64,000 nt of DNA from Bursaphelenchus xylophilus (taxonomy: Eukaryota; Nematoda; Chromadorea; Rhabditida; Aphelenchoididae). The translations under genes and the position numbers were made by a program. Each line of letters starts with the position of its first letter. Position 1 is the stretch's first letter. A model generated the notes under the pieces. That model was not told the DNA's origin and did no database searches. It was given only the letters and a program-made list of their open reading frames with translations. Where the stretch lies: the NCBI GenBank assembly GCA_904066235.2, contig CAJFCV020000004.1, positions 186,001 through 250,000 on the forward strand, in the 5' to 3' direction. Positions 43,570 to 53,498 of the stretch are shown piece by piece.

Positions 43570-44815
43570 TACAGGGTGCGGCAAAAAAATGGAAACTTTT
43601 TTCATGGGGTCCTGACGCAAAAATCTTTAAGTGCAGCAAAATTATTTTCATAGCGTTAAATTCTACGTAGCTTTCTCTCCTAGACCTTATAATTTCATGT
43701 CCATATCGGTTTATTAACATTCTTTTTTTGAATGACAAACAGAGGGACCTCGATTTCGGACCTGTTTTTTCACCTGTGCGAACTGTTAATTTGCCCGGCA
43801 TAGAAAGCACGTTGTGTCCAAAGTAATCACACAATGCAGGGAGCTTTTTGACAATTTTAAGCGTTCAGTAAGCGAAAGAAAACGCACCGCCAACACTTCT
43901 GCCAGCCGCGGAGTCATCAATAGCGAAATCCGTCAATTTCGAGAAAAAATTGCCCATGAGACCGGCATCAGCGACCGACCAGTCGGCCAAATAGCTAAAA
44001 ATCAACTCAAAGTCTCCCCACGCAAGGTCTGAAATGCCCAACTCCTAATCGGCAAGATCAAGCCCGTACGCCTGAAAAAATGCCGAAAATTCCGACGTCG
44101 GGCCGCAGGTCCGCGATTGGAGCGCATTCCCTCCGCGGTGCAATCTTTGGCGGGTGCACAACCAACAGAACGTCATAGTCCAATCCGATGAGGCCCCCTG
44201 CACGTCGGCTAACGACGAACACCGTCAAAATAAGGGCCGTCATCGCCTAAGGCGGAATTTGTGCCAGCGGCAAGAATTCCGAGATTTTTGTGGATCAAGA
44301 GGGCAAAATTCCAGCGCCACGTTAACCTCGATTTCCTCATGCTTCTGTTGGCTCAGTAGAACCATGGCAGCCTAAATTTGGCGTTCCAACAAGACTCAGC
44401 GCCGACTCACAGGGCAACAGCGAGTCAAGACCGATTTTGAGACCGATTTTCCCAATTTCACCCCGTCTGCGAAAAGAGCGCCTGCTCGCCGGGTATATTT
44501 CCAATGGACTGTAATTTTTTTTCAATTGGAGGCCAGCATCTGTACTACACGCCACAAAAGTTTGGAGTCGCAAAGTAATCGCTGCGTCAAGAACGGGACC
44601 GATTTCCCCGAAAAAAGCCGCGGCCAAAAGGCCAAAATTTTAAGTCACGTTTGGAGCTCTATATCGCCACCAAAAGCAGCCACGGTAAAACGGGTTGAAT
44701 ATGTTATAAACAATGCTCTATGTTTTTGAAGATGACCGTCACTTTTGCGGAATTTGGATTGCTAGGAAAAATATAGCTATAAAAATAAGTTTCCATTTTT
44801 TTGCCGCACCCTGTA
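43570..44815 (+). mobile_element. Decayed mariner-like transposon, 1.25 kb
   Basis: Left end ACAGGGTGCGGCAAAAAAAT and its inverse at 44787-44814; both sides are bordered by TATA. A surviving frame at 43814-44032 (EIRQFREKIAHETGISDRPVG) looks like the helix-turn-helix of a mariner-family transposase. The rest of the transposase is broken by stops and frameshifts. It is inserted next to a foldback repeat. Confidence 0.75.
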
Positions 44816-45560
44816 TATTCGACCTAGAAAGTTTCCTTGGCTTATAATTTGGCAAATAGTGGATCAAAGTTTAAAAAAATTATATTTTTAAGGCCCTCGA
44901 GAACTAAATTTAAAAACATTTGGCTTTTTTCAAATTAAAGGCCCCGGCAATCTGTAAACATCACGTTTATAGATTTGATTTACATCGAAATCAAGAAAAT
45001 TTCGAGTTTTCGAAATAAAACATGGAGATTTAGCGAATTTAGTCGAAAAATCTTGATCTCAAAGAAACCCTGAGGGGATATTGCGATTGGAATTACATAT
45101 CAAACAAATTGAAACCCTAGAGACCTTAGAAATAGAGTTTTTATAACTTTTTGTCCAGTTTTTTTCCAAGTTTTATGATCTTTCTTCAAATGATCTCTTG
45201 TGGAAAATACTGGACCAAAACTTGTAAAAACTCTATCTCTAAGGTCTCTAGGGTTTCAATTTGTATGATATGTAATTCCAATCGCAATATCCCCTCGGGG
45301 TTTCCTTGAGATCAAGATTTTTCCACCAAACTCGCAAAATTGCCATTTTTTATTTCGAAAACTCTCAATTTTCTTGATTTCGATGTAAATCATATCCATA
45401 AAAGTGATGTTTACATATTGCCGGAGGGCCTTTAATTGATAAAAAGCCAAATGCCATTAAATTTAGTTCTTGAGGGCCTCAAAAACATAACTTTTTTAAA
45501 CTTTGATCCACTTTTTCCTGAACTACAAGCCAAAGAAACTTTTTAGGTCCGGCTGGTTCA
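44816..45560. repeat. Foldback repeat, arms of about 330 bp
   Basis: The first half (from GACCTAGAAAGTTTCCTTGG to TTAGAAATAGAGTTTTTATA) is repeated inversely in the second half, ending AGAAACTTTTTAGGTCCGG. Single-arm relatives lie at 8055-8445 and 8955-9385. Confidence 0.9.
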
Positions 45561-45747
45561 TTCTGTCCCTTTCTAACCCTACCTTCCTTTCAAAAACCTT
45601 ACAAATCACCGTTTTATTTACAAATCTACTCGTTTTCAATCTCACTCATCCAAAAATAATCAAAATATAGCTTATTTGATATGTATATACACATATAATG
45701 TTAAAAATATTTTTCAAATTTTACATTCCAGCCACACAAAAGCCATC

Positions 45748-47232
45748 TCATTCTCTGTTTCTTCGCTGATTTGGGGCGTATCGCGCAGCTAGCATTGACA
45801 CGCCAAGCGCTGCAGCGCCAGCAAACAAGGCGCCCCAGCTAAAATCACTGCTTCTTTCCTGTTGCCCTTGGGAAAAATTGGGTGCCCATGAGGAAAAAAT
45901 GGATTGTTCTGATCGGATTTGCGACTCCCAGCCATCGGCGGCCAAATTGTAGATTCTCATCATGTTTGTGGCATCTTCCACTAGTCTGTCGCAGCCGGGT
46001 TCGTACTAAAAAATTTTGGTAAGGTGAAATTTTTGTGGATTTTTTTTGGGGCAAAAATGAAATTTTGAAGAGAAAAATTTGATAAAAAATCTAAATTTTG
46101 GAATTTTTTGGCCAAAAATTTTTGATGTTCTTTGCAAACTCGAAATTTTTTGAAAAATTGGAACTGGGGCGATTGGGGAAACCGAAAAGTATTATTTTTC
46201 TTCGATGTAAGTATCAAAATTAGGATAATCGAGGGTGCTGATTTCGAAAATGACATTCATTTTTTTAACTTTTTCCTAAAGTAGTACTGTAAAATGGCAA
46301 ATTTTTTGATTTTTTTTCATAAATACTCGATTTGGGGTTTTCGATGGTGCTGCTTTCAAATCAGAAAAAATTAATAAGATTTTCGAAATCAGCAAGGTCG
46401 AAACCCCCCAAATCGAGTATTTGTGAAAAAATTCAAAAAATTACTACTTTACCGTACTACTTAAGGAAAAAGTAAAAAAATGAATGTCATTTTCAAAATC
46501 AGCACCATCGATTATCCTAATTCGACACTTGCATCGAAGAAAAATAATACTTTTCGGTTCCCCAATCGTCCCAGTTCCAACTTTTCAAAATATTTCTAGT
46601 TTGCAAAGAACATCAAAATTTTTTGGCCAAAAAATTCCAAAATTTAGATTTTTTATCAAATTTTTTTCTTCAAAATATCAGTTTTGCCCAAAAAATCCAC
46701 AAAAACTTCGCCTTACCGTGACTCCCAAGATCTCTCGAGCCATTCGTTGTATTGTCGCATCGTTATTCAACATTGACCCAGCTGGGTAAAGCAGGTTGAT
46801 TTTCGGGTATTTTCTCAAATCTCTGATTCTCGACTCCGACACAGACACAATGCCAAGGTCTTCCAGAGTCTGCAGGACTTCTTGTCCAACCACCAGATGG
46901 TTTTTGAGGTGCTGAGCGATCAAATCGGCGGCTTGCGGCGGGTTCAGACCTAAAACAATATAATTTTAATCGAAAATGTCAAAATTTTATCGGAAAATGC
47001 GATAAAGCGTTAATAAAAATTGCTAATTCAAGGGTTTCTTACCATTTTTCACTTTTCTCATGATTCTATCGTCCTCGAATGACTGAACTTCGAAGATATT
47101 TTCCTCTGGACGGATGTAAATATCATGCACCAGTTTCAAATTCTCATCAACCATGACGACTCTGGCGATCGCCGTGCTTCGTCCCTGATATCCCACACGA
47201 ATATAATGGGCGTTAAAGGCTATTGGCTTCAT
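45748..47232 (-). CDS. REXO4-like protein with lost catalytic residues and a C-terminal membrane segment
   Basis: Exons in coding order 47232-47043, 46949-46717, 46005-45748; 226 residues. It aligns along its length with the REXO4 homologue just upstream, and the intron after NG has the same phase and place. The DEDDh motifs are degraded: [10 protein letters not shown] of REXO4 is AFNAHYIRVG, the GHGLCND segment is GQEVLQT, and EHDSVIDA is GCDRLVEDA, so only the last Asp remains. A hydrophobic segment near the end (GALFAGAAALGVSMLAA) followed by a basic tail suggests a tail-anchored protein. The ATG is directly at a TTTTCCAG acceptor, as in a trans-spliced downstream operon gene. Probably a pseudo-enzyme; binding partner unknown. 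Confidence 0.8.
46010..46712. repeat. Foldback repeat filling an intron of the REXO4-like gene
   Basis: 46015-46260 and 46478-46710 are inverse copies sharing AATGACATTCATTTTTTTAC, TTCGATG and CCGAAAAGTATTATTTTTC. The spacer 46261-46477 is itself partly inverse. A partial single copy lies at 63430-63540. Confidence 0.9.
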
Positions 47233-47495
47233 CTGGAAAAATTTTTATATTATACATGATGACTTGGTGGAGAAGGTCGATTTCAGGTATTGAAACAAGT
47301 CCAGATCAACAGAATTTTACTAACAAACACAGAAAAAAGTCCAATAAATGTAATGGGAATCAGATTTAACTGTTTGGACAACCAACTTTTACAATATTTT
47401 ATGAAATTTGAATTTTATCAATGAACAACAACAAAATTGATAAAAATAACAACTGTAGGTTAACAAGGCCCTTAAAAAGCATTAAATCGTGCCCT
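47233..47495 (-). promoter_or_regulatory. REXO4 / REXO4-like intercistronic region
   Basis: 263 nt from the REXO4 stop to the TTTTCCAG acceptor that abuts the next ATG. No clear AATAAA was found on the minus strand, only CATAAA and GATAAA variants. The spacing is compatible with an operon. Confidence 0.45.
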
Positions 47496-48608
47496 CTACT
47501 TCTTCATTTGTTTTATGTCCGCGTCCCACTTCTTTTTATGCAGTTGGTATATCCTAAAAACACAAAAATTTTTATATTACTCATGACAAAAAAAGCAAAA
47601 AAAAAAATTGATTTTCAAATCGAAAGTCAAGTAAACTACCCACCGTAATGCTGTTCTAGCGTCAATCACAGAATCGTGCTCTCCTTCTTGAATCTTAATG
47701 TTCAACAATTTCTCCGCCAAAACTTTTAGCGAGGGTTTACCGGTGTAGTTTATCATCTTTCTCAACGGTTTCCAAGTAGACGAATCACGTGTTAATCGCA
47801 TGGGATGTGACAAATTCATCACTCGGAAGTCATTGCACAATCCATGACCCACAACAGTCTTGTTGGTCAGCAACTTATTCACTTCTTGTTGCACTTGATT
47901 GAATGGAAGGCCTGGAATTCAAAAGCGGTTATTTTCATCAAACCTTCCGTATAATTGATGATATAGCTGGTTAAATAAGCTGATAACAACCTAAAAACAG
48001 AACAATAATTGAAAAAACTTGCCATTTACGAGATGTCCGGGACGAATTCCACTAACATGTGTTCGATAATCGGTAACTTCCTCGCGTGGTTTCACATATT
48101 TGTCATAGACCACTTTACCCTCCGAATTGACTATCGACACCCTTGCAAGATGATCGATGTTGCCATTAAAACCAACTCCAACATATTCGCAATCAATCGC
48201 CAAGACATCAGTTATCGCATTGGCATCTCCACTAAAATATAAAACAATGTAAATTTAATGTGAAACCATCGACAATCCAACAAAGGAAGATCTCAACAGC
48301 AAGCGGAAGACTTAATATCGCTTATACTAAAGTATCGCCACTTCAAGTTATACCTAAATTAGCAAAAAATACAAAAATAAAAGATTACCCCTTCAACGAC
48401 TGGACGGCTTGGGAATGGGCTTCTTTGAATCGATTCACCTTATGAGCCACCTTCTTCTCCTTCTTTATAGTCTTGAATTGGATCTTCCCCGTCTTCTTCT
48501 CATTTTTCAGCTCCTAAAAAGAGTAAAAACCCTAACATAATATTGGTTTACCTTTTTCAACGACTCCCAATTAGAACCAGCCGTGGAAGCGGAAGGTTTT
48601 GAGCTCAT
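47496..48608 (-). CDS. REXO4: RNA exonuclease 4 homologue (REXO4, DEDDh)
   Basis: Exons in coding order 48608-48552, 48513-48389, 48231-48023, 47911-47644, 47553-47496; 238 residues. A Lys-rich N terminus ([19 protein letters not shown]) fits nucleolar location. The exonuclease domain is intact: Asp74 and Glu76 in IDCEYVG, Asp158 in GHGLCND, and His209 and Asp214 in [15 protein letters not shown] and [10 protein letters not shown] are diagnostic of REXO4. Yeast Rex4 acts in pre-rRNA processing; the role here is inferred from that. The third intron starts with GC instead of GT (AATG|GCAAGT), needed to keep frame. The last small exon ([17 protein letters not shown]) was found by phase and similarity. 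A diverged paralogue follows. Confidence 0.92.
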
Positions 48609-48910
48609 TTGTTTGGCTAGCGACCCGTGATAATGTAAACGTAATCGCAAAACGAGATTACTCGCAAAATTTCGCAAAAACTAGAATAAAACGGAATGCC
48701 AAGTAAAATCTTTCGTTGTGAGACGTACTAAATATGGTGATGAATAAAAAAATCAAGATTTTTTGAGAAATTTTTCGCATTTTTAGGTTGCTTTGAGAAA
48801 TTTTGCATGAGAAATACACCGACCTTGAGTTCAGAGGATGAATTTACCATATTTTTATCATTTTTTGCCTTCCAATTTCCTCGAAGCGGGCGTGAGCCAA
48901 CCACAGCATC

Positions 48911-49448
48911 ATGGGAGATGAATACGAAGCTCTTGGCTCTTTTACAGGTAACCTTCAACTTCTTTGATTATCTTATTCTGTTTTTAGACGATCCATTGCC
49001 TCCACCGGCACCTGAGAAGAACCCTCCGAAAGGGCCGCCTGGAAAGGGTGAAACCGTCCTGAACAGTCCACGAGAACGGGTTGAAACTGATCTCACCCAC
49101 TCTCCGAATGGCTATGAGAATGTGGGAGAGGACTTCTACGAAAATTCGCTTCGATCGCCGGAGGATAAGAGCATAATATCCGTGAAGACTCCGAAGAGTG
49201 ATGTAGGTGTCTAAAGTAATATAATTTTGGATAAAACAATGCTTTTTTTCGGTTTTTAACGATTTTTTGTTTAGAACCGTCTTTACGTGGCGCTGTTCAA
49301 CCGTTACACATGTTCGGCGAAGGCTATGGTCGGTCTTATCGTCGGAATCGGGGTTTTGCTCAGTTTGACAAGTGCAAGTTTCCTGTTCCTCGACTACTCA
49401 ACACTCCTCCCAGATGACATTGTGTATGATCTTGAGTACGATATTTGA
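48911..49448 (+). CDS. Small single-pass membrane protein, unrecognised
   Basis: Exons 48911-48947, 48988-49202 and 49275-49448; 141 residues, phases agree. The N-terminal 80 residues are acidic and Pro-rich (DDPLPPPAPEKNPPKGPPGK) with several SP and TP pairs that could be phosphorylated. A membrane segment (AMVGLIVGIGVLLSLTSASFLFL) is followed by an acidic tail ending YDLEYDI. The lack of a signal peptide makes a type II topology likely. No family was recognised. It is divergent from REXO4, with start codons only about 300 bp apart. Confidence 0.75.
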
Positions 49449-51232
49449 CGGCTGTTTAGAATAAATAAACAGGTATTTGACTTTTATTTTGATTATTTTT
49501 TGTTTAGATCACCTAGTATAATATAATATCCGATTTTTGTTCGAAGACTCTTGAAGTGAAGTCTACGATTCTTTCCGAAAGGAAATACAAGAAAATGCCC
49601 TCCAAAAAGCATAAGATTCCGGTTCTTCCTCGTTCCTTCACCGAAACGCCGAATGTTTTTTTCAATGCAAACATCTTATCCATTGCGTAATTCGCACGCC
49701 AAGTGCCTATACACTTTGCTGTTTTTTTGTACATTGAATCTTTGAGTTCGAGTTTTTATGAGTAATTCTTTATTTGCGGAAGGTTTTTTAAAAAAATTAA
49801 GGGGAATTTTGGGGTAATTTATATTACTTTAGATGAGTCATCAAAAGTAAGCGAAAATTTTCGGTGGATTAACTTAATTTCAGGCGTTTTATAGTAAGCA
49901 TACATAATATACGACTAGCTGAGCACGATAAAACATATTTGTGATTTATTTTCTTTTTTGAAAATTTAAAAAAATAATTTTTTCCGGAACCATTGGCAAG
50001 GTTAATATCTCGAAGGACGATGGTCCGATTTTCTTGAAATTTCGCTTCAATAATCTTCAAGCCCCACAAATCAACCGTCGAAAATTTTAGCTTGCAATTT
50101 GCCGGCGTCGCGGAGATTTTCAACTTTTGACGAGAGACTATGAAAAATGAGGAGAGACGGTCAGAGAAAGTCTTTTTTTGGCGATATCTTTGCGAATTTC
50201 GCTCGGGAAGGCTTGATTTTTTATAGAAGTGTTGTACATTACACTTCTAAAAAACTGTTAATTTTTCAAATTGAAAATCGCCGAATTTTTTTTAATTTTT
50301 GAAATTTTCGGGCAAAAAATCTCGATGGATTTTGCAAAATGTGAAGTAAAAATCTGGAATATTTATTTTAAAATTGTAATCTGGATTCTTGCCAAGTTTC
50401 ACTTATTAATTTTTCAAATTAAAAAATCATTTTTTTGATGACTAATCGCCTAAAAAACATCTAAATCTCCAGTTAAAACATAAAAAAGTCTCTGCCAAGT
50501 TCATAGGTCAGGCCAACTTTTCATTTTTTTTATTTCACCCCCATCCATCACCCAAAAGAACTGAGGAAAATCAAAATTCACGTACTTAAGTTTAATCACC
50601 CGTCTGTCATAAGGGCCGGGGTCAGTGGTTCGCGCTGGCACCATTGGCCAATATAAATGGAGCCGCTCTCCGATTTGCAATATGCTTTTTTTCGGATTGA
50701 ATGGATGGGAGAAAAGGGCATCTTCGGATTAAAAAAGTGGTCGAGAGCTCGTCTGATCCTTTTTTTTTTTTTTGTTATCAGCGGGCTCTTTTTTGATTCG
50801 AAAATTTGGATTTCGCCTGAGGTGGTTTTTGAGAAAAGATGGGAATCTGGTTTTGAGGGATGGGGTTTGCAAATGGACGAATTTTTGAAAATTAAAAAAA
50901 AAAAATTAGATATAATTAAAAAAAAATTTTTTTTTTGTAAACCTCAGATTTTGAGGGAAATTGGCCAAAAAATTTATTGTCGAATTTTCTAAAAATCAGA
51001 TTTTTCGCAAGCATTTTGCAGAAATGATTTTGGCGCTACGACTTTATCTTTGGAAAAATATTTTTAAAAAATTTTTTGCACGAGAGCCGGGATTCGGAGC
51101 CGGAGCCCTTTTCAAATTTTTGCAGCTCCGGCCGGAGCTGCAAATTTGGCCTCGGCTCCGTCTTTGGGAGCTAAGAGCCGGAGCCGAAGCCCAAATTTTG
51201 ACCGCGGCAATCTCTGGTAGTAGCTGACAAGG
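49449..51232. other. Intergenic stretch, repeat debris
   Basis: AT-rich. It contains degraded pieces of interspersed families (CATGAAAAATGAGGAGAG-type blocks near 50140) and a low-complexity GGAGCCGGAGCC stretch at 51090-51200. No gene was recognised. Confidence 0.5.
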
Positions 51233-51675
51233 GAAGCACTCCAAGTGCGACGCTCAGATTTTGATGAAACTCGGCACAAATTTAGAATAATTTTTTATAA
51301 GATGTATGCGAGAATTCTAGTTCGCGCTTTACAGAAACAACCGACATGTTTAGATTAAAAGTCGGCCAAAATTTAGGACTTTTTGCCGAATTTCGGCTCG
51401 AAAAGTTTCATGCCTATTTCAACCGTAAAGGATAATGTTTCTACAAAAAATCAAAATTTTCCGCACGAAACTGCCAAGTTATGGCCAAAAAGCGTTTTTC
51501 TCTCTGACCGCTCTCCACGTTTAGCGTGCTCTCTCGGCGGCAAAAATCGTTCGATATCTCGGCGGCGCCCACAAAGCGCGAGCTAAAACTTTCAGGAATT
51601 GATATTTAGTCCATACCCGATGTGTGTGCAAAATTTAAAGAAAATCTGAGCGTCGCACTTGGAGTACTTCCCTTG
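51233..51675. mobile_element. MITE family A, complete copy
   Basis: 443 bp. Begins GAAGCACTCCAAGTGCGACG and ends CGTCGCACTTGGAGTACTTC, inverse ends of about 35 bp that continue into CTCAGATTTT. The interior contains CTTTACAGAAACAACCGACA, TCATGCCTATTTC and GACCGCTCTCC blocks found in many introns of the window. No coding capacity. Confidence 0.9.
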
Positions 51676-51801
51676 TGAAATTAGAAAAAGTGGACATATT
51701 GCAAGTCTTTGCCAGGCCTCCGCAGACCATCCAACAGCTTTGCCAGGCCTCGTAGGTATTTACTACAAGCTTTTTTGGGTATCCACTTGCCCTACGCCCC
51801 G
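51676..51801. repeat. Dispersed CGGCGGAGG-type repeat, left part, split by a foldback element
   Basis: Reads AAAGTGGACATATTGCAAG ... GCCCTACGCCCCG and continues after the insertion at 53215-53290 with CCCCGTACCGATCGATTTTG, just as the uninterrupted copy at 35640-35850 does. Confidence 0.85.
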
Positions 51802-53214
51802 CACGTCAAGAAATTGCGGGCATTGCAAAGGTTCTCACAGCGAAAAAAAATTCATAAAATCTGTCATCCAAATTGCGCATAACAGCAATGTTTAACCTAA
51901 TTTTTTTTATGGGAACTCTAGAGACTACTACTACTCGTATACAACTGTTTTTTGTACCGCTGGTACATTCTAAATGGGCGTCATCGTGACGCATTTTCTG
52001 AACATGGTTCGAGCTAGGCTAAAAATAGTGCAAATTTCAAGGCCGAATATCAAAAAAACTGTCCCATCAAGCGGGACGAGACCGGTGTAGATACTTGAAG
52101 AACAGTTTAAGGATTTTTTTGACGTGGAGTCTATACCTCCTTCCAGCGCTCTCTGAATCGGTATCGTCGATACAAACTTTTATTTAGACGTTGTATTCTT
52201 TGCCTTGGAAGACTGTCAAAATACTATGATTATGGGTATATTTTGGTTCTATTAGCTTAAGCAACTCTCGAGCTTTCTATTGGTATCAATATCTTGTGAT
52301 TTACTATTAATCTTTATGTCAAAATCTTGCAAACCATTTGGACAAAAACGGATTTGCACCGGGCAGAATGCCAAAAAAAATACTAGGCTTTTTCATTGGG
52401 CGCCCGTTTTTCTTTTATTTTTTCTTGACGTGCCCCGCAAGTTCCCGGAGGGTTACGAAAAAAACACAAAAAAAAATATTTTTTGTATTTTTAAACAAAA
52501 TTTTCAACTAGATGTTTGTTTCAAAGTTAAGGTTCAGTGCAAAAAAAAAGAAAAAAAAAATTTTGCCTGTGCCGCTCTCCGCACGTCAAGAAAAAATAAA
52601 AGAAAAACGGGCGCCCAATGAAAAAGCCTAGTATTTTTTTTGGCATTCTGCCCGGTGCAAATCCGTTTTTGTCCAAATGGTTTGCAAGATTTTGACATAA
52701 AGATTAATAGTAAATCACAAGATATTGATACCAATAGAAAGCTCGAGAGTTGCTTAAGCTAATAGAACCAAAATATACCCATAATCATAGTATTTTGACA
52801 GTCTTCCAAGGCGAAGAAAACAACGTCTAAATAAAATTTTGTATCGACGATACCGAGTCAGAGAGAACTGGAAGGGGGTATAGGCTCCACGTCAAAAAAA
52901 TCCTTAAACTATTCTTCGAGTATCTACATCGGTCTCGTCCCGCTTGATGGGACAGTTTTTTTGATATTCGGCCTTGAAATTTGCACTATTTTTAGCCTAG
53001 CTCGAACCGTGTTCAAAAAATGCGTCACGATGACACCCATTCAGAATGTGCCAGTGGTATAAGAAACAGTTGTATACGACTAGTAGTACTCCCTAGAGTT
53101 CCCATAAAAAAAAAAATAGGTTAAACATTGTTGTTATGTGCGATTTGGATGACATATTTTATGAATTTTTTTTCGCTGTGAGAACCTTTGCAATGCCCGG
53201 AATTTCTTGACGTG
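51802..53214. mobile_element. 1.4-kb palindromic foldback transposon with 5-bp target duplication
   Basis: Arms 51802-52432 and 52582-53214 are near-perfect inverse copies of about 630 bp around a 149-bp loop. The outer ends are CACGTCAAGAAAT and its inverse, and the inner ends are the same CTTGACGTG/CACGTCAAG, so each arm has the look of a complete element. CCCCG flanks both sides (51797-51801 and 53215-53219), and the uninterrupted repeat has CCCCG once. The mirrored 113- and 66-codon frames in the arms are not supported as genes. Confidence 0.92.
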
Positions 53215-53290
53215 CCCCGTACCGATCGATTTTGTGTTGACCCTAACCGTCGTCGACCCGAAAAGTCGGATGATTTTTAGGTCGAAATTT

Positions 53291-53498
53291 GACAAAATTT
53301 TTTTTTTTTTGAATTTTTTTTTTGTCCAAAAAATATTGAATCTGCATCCAATTTTTCGGGCAGAATGGTCAAATTCGCATCTTGACCGGTCAGGTCGGGC
53401 AAATTGGCCAACTTGACGAATAATCGTCCCCGATTTTTTTTTTAAATTATTCTTTTTTAGCCCTTCTTGGGTTTCTAAACCTATTTTCCCGCCAAAAA
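53291..53498. other. Region upstream of the phosphoesterase gene
   Basis: AT-rich, with one patch of the TTGACCGGTCAGGTCGGGCA minisatellite unit at 53360-53415. No clear core promoter was seen. Confidence 0.45.

Noticed and set aside
52280..52734. Frames coding the same 50-residue peptide in both arms of a palindrome
   Set aside because: Identical because the arms are inverse copies; composition is not protein-like and the element is non-coding.
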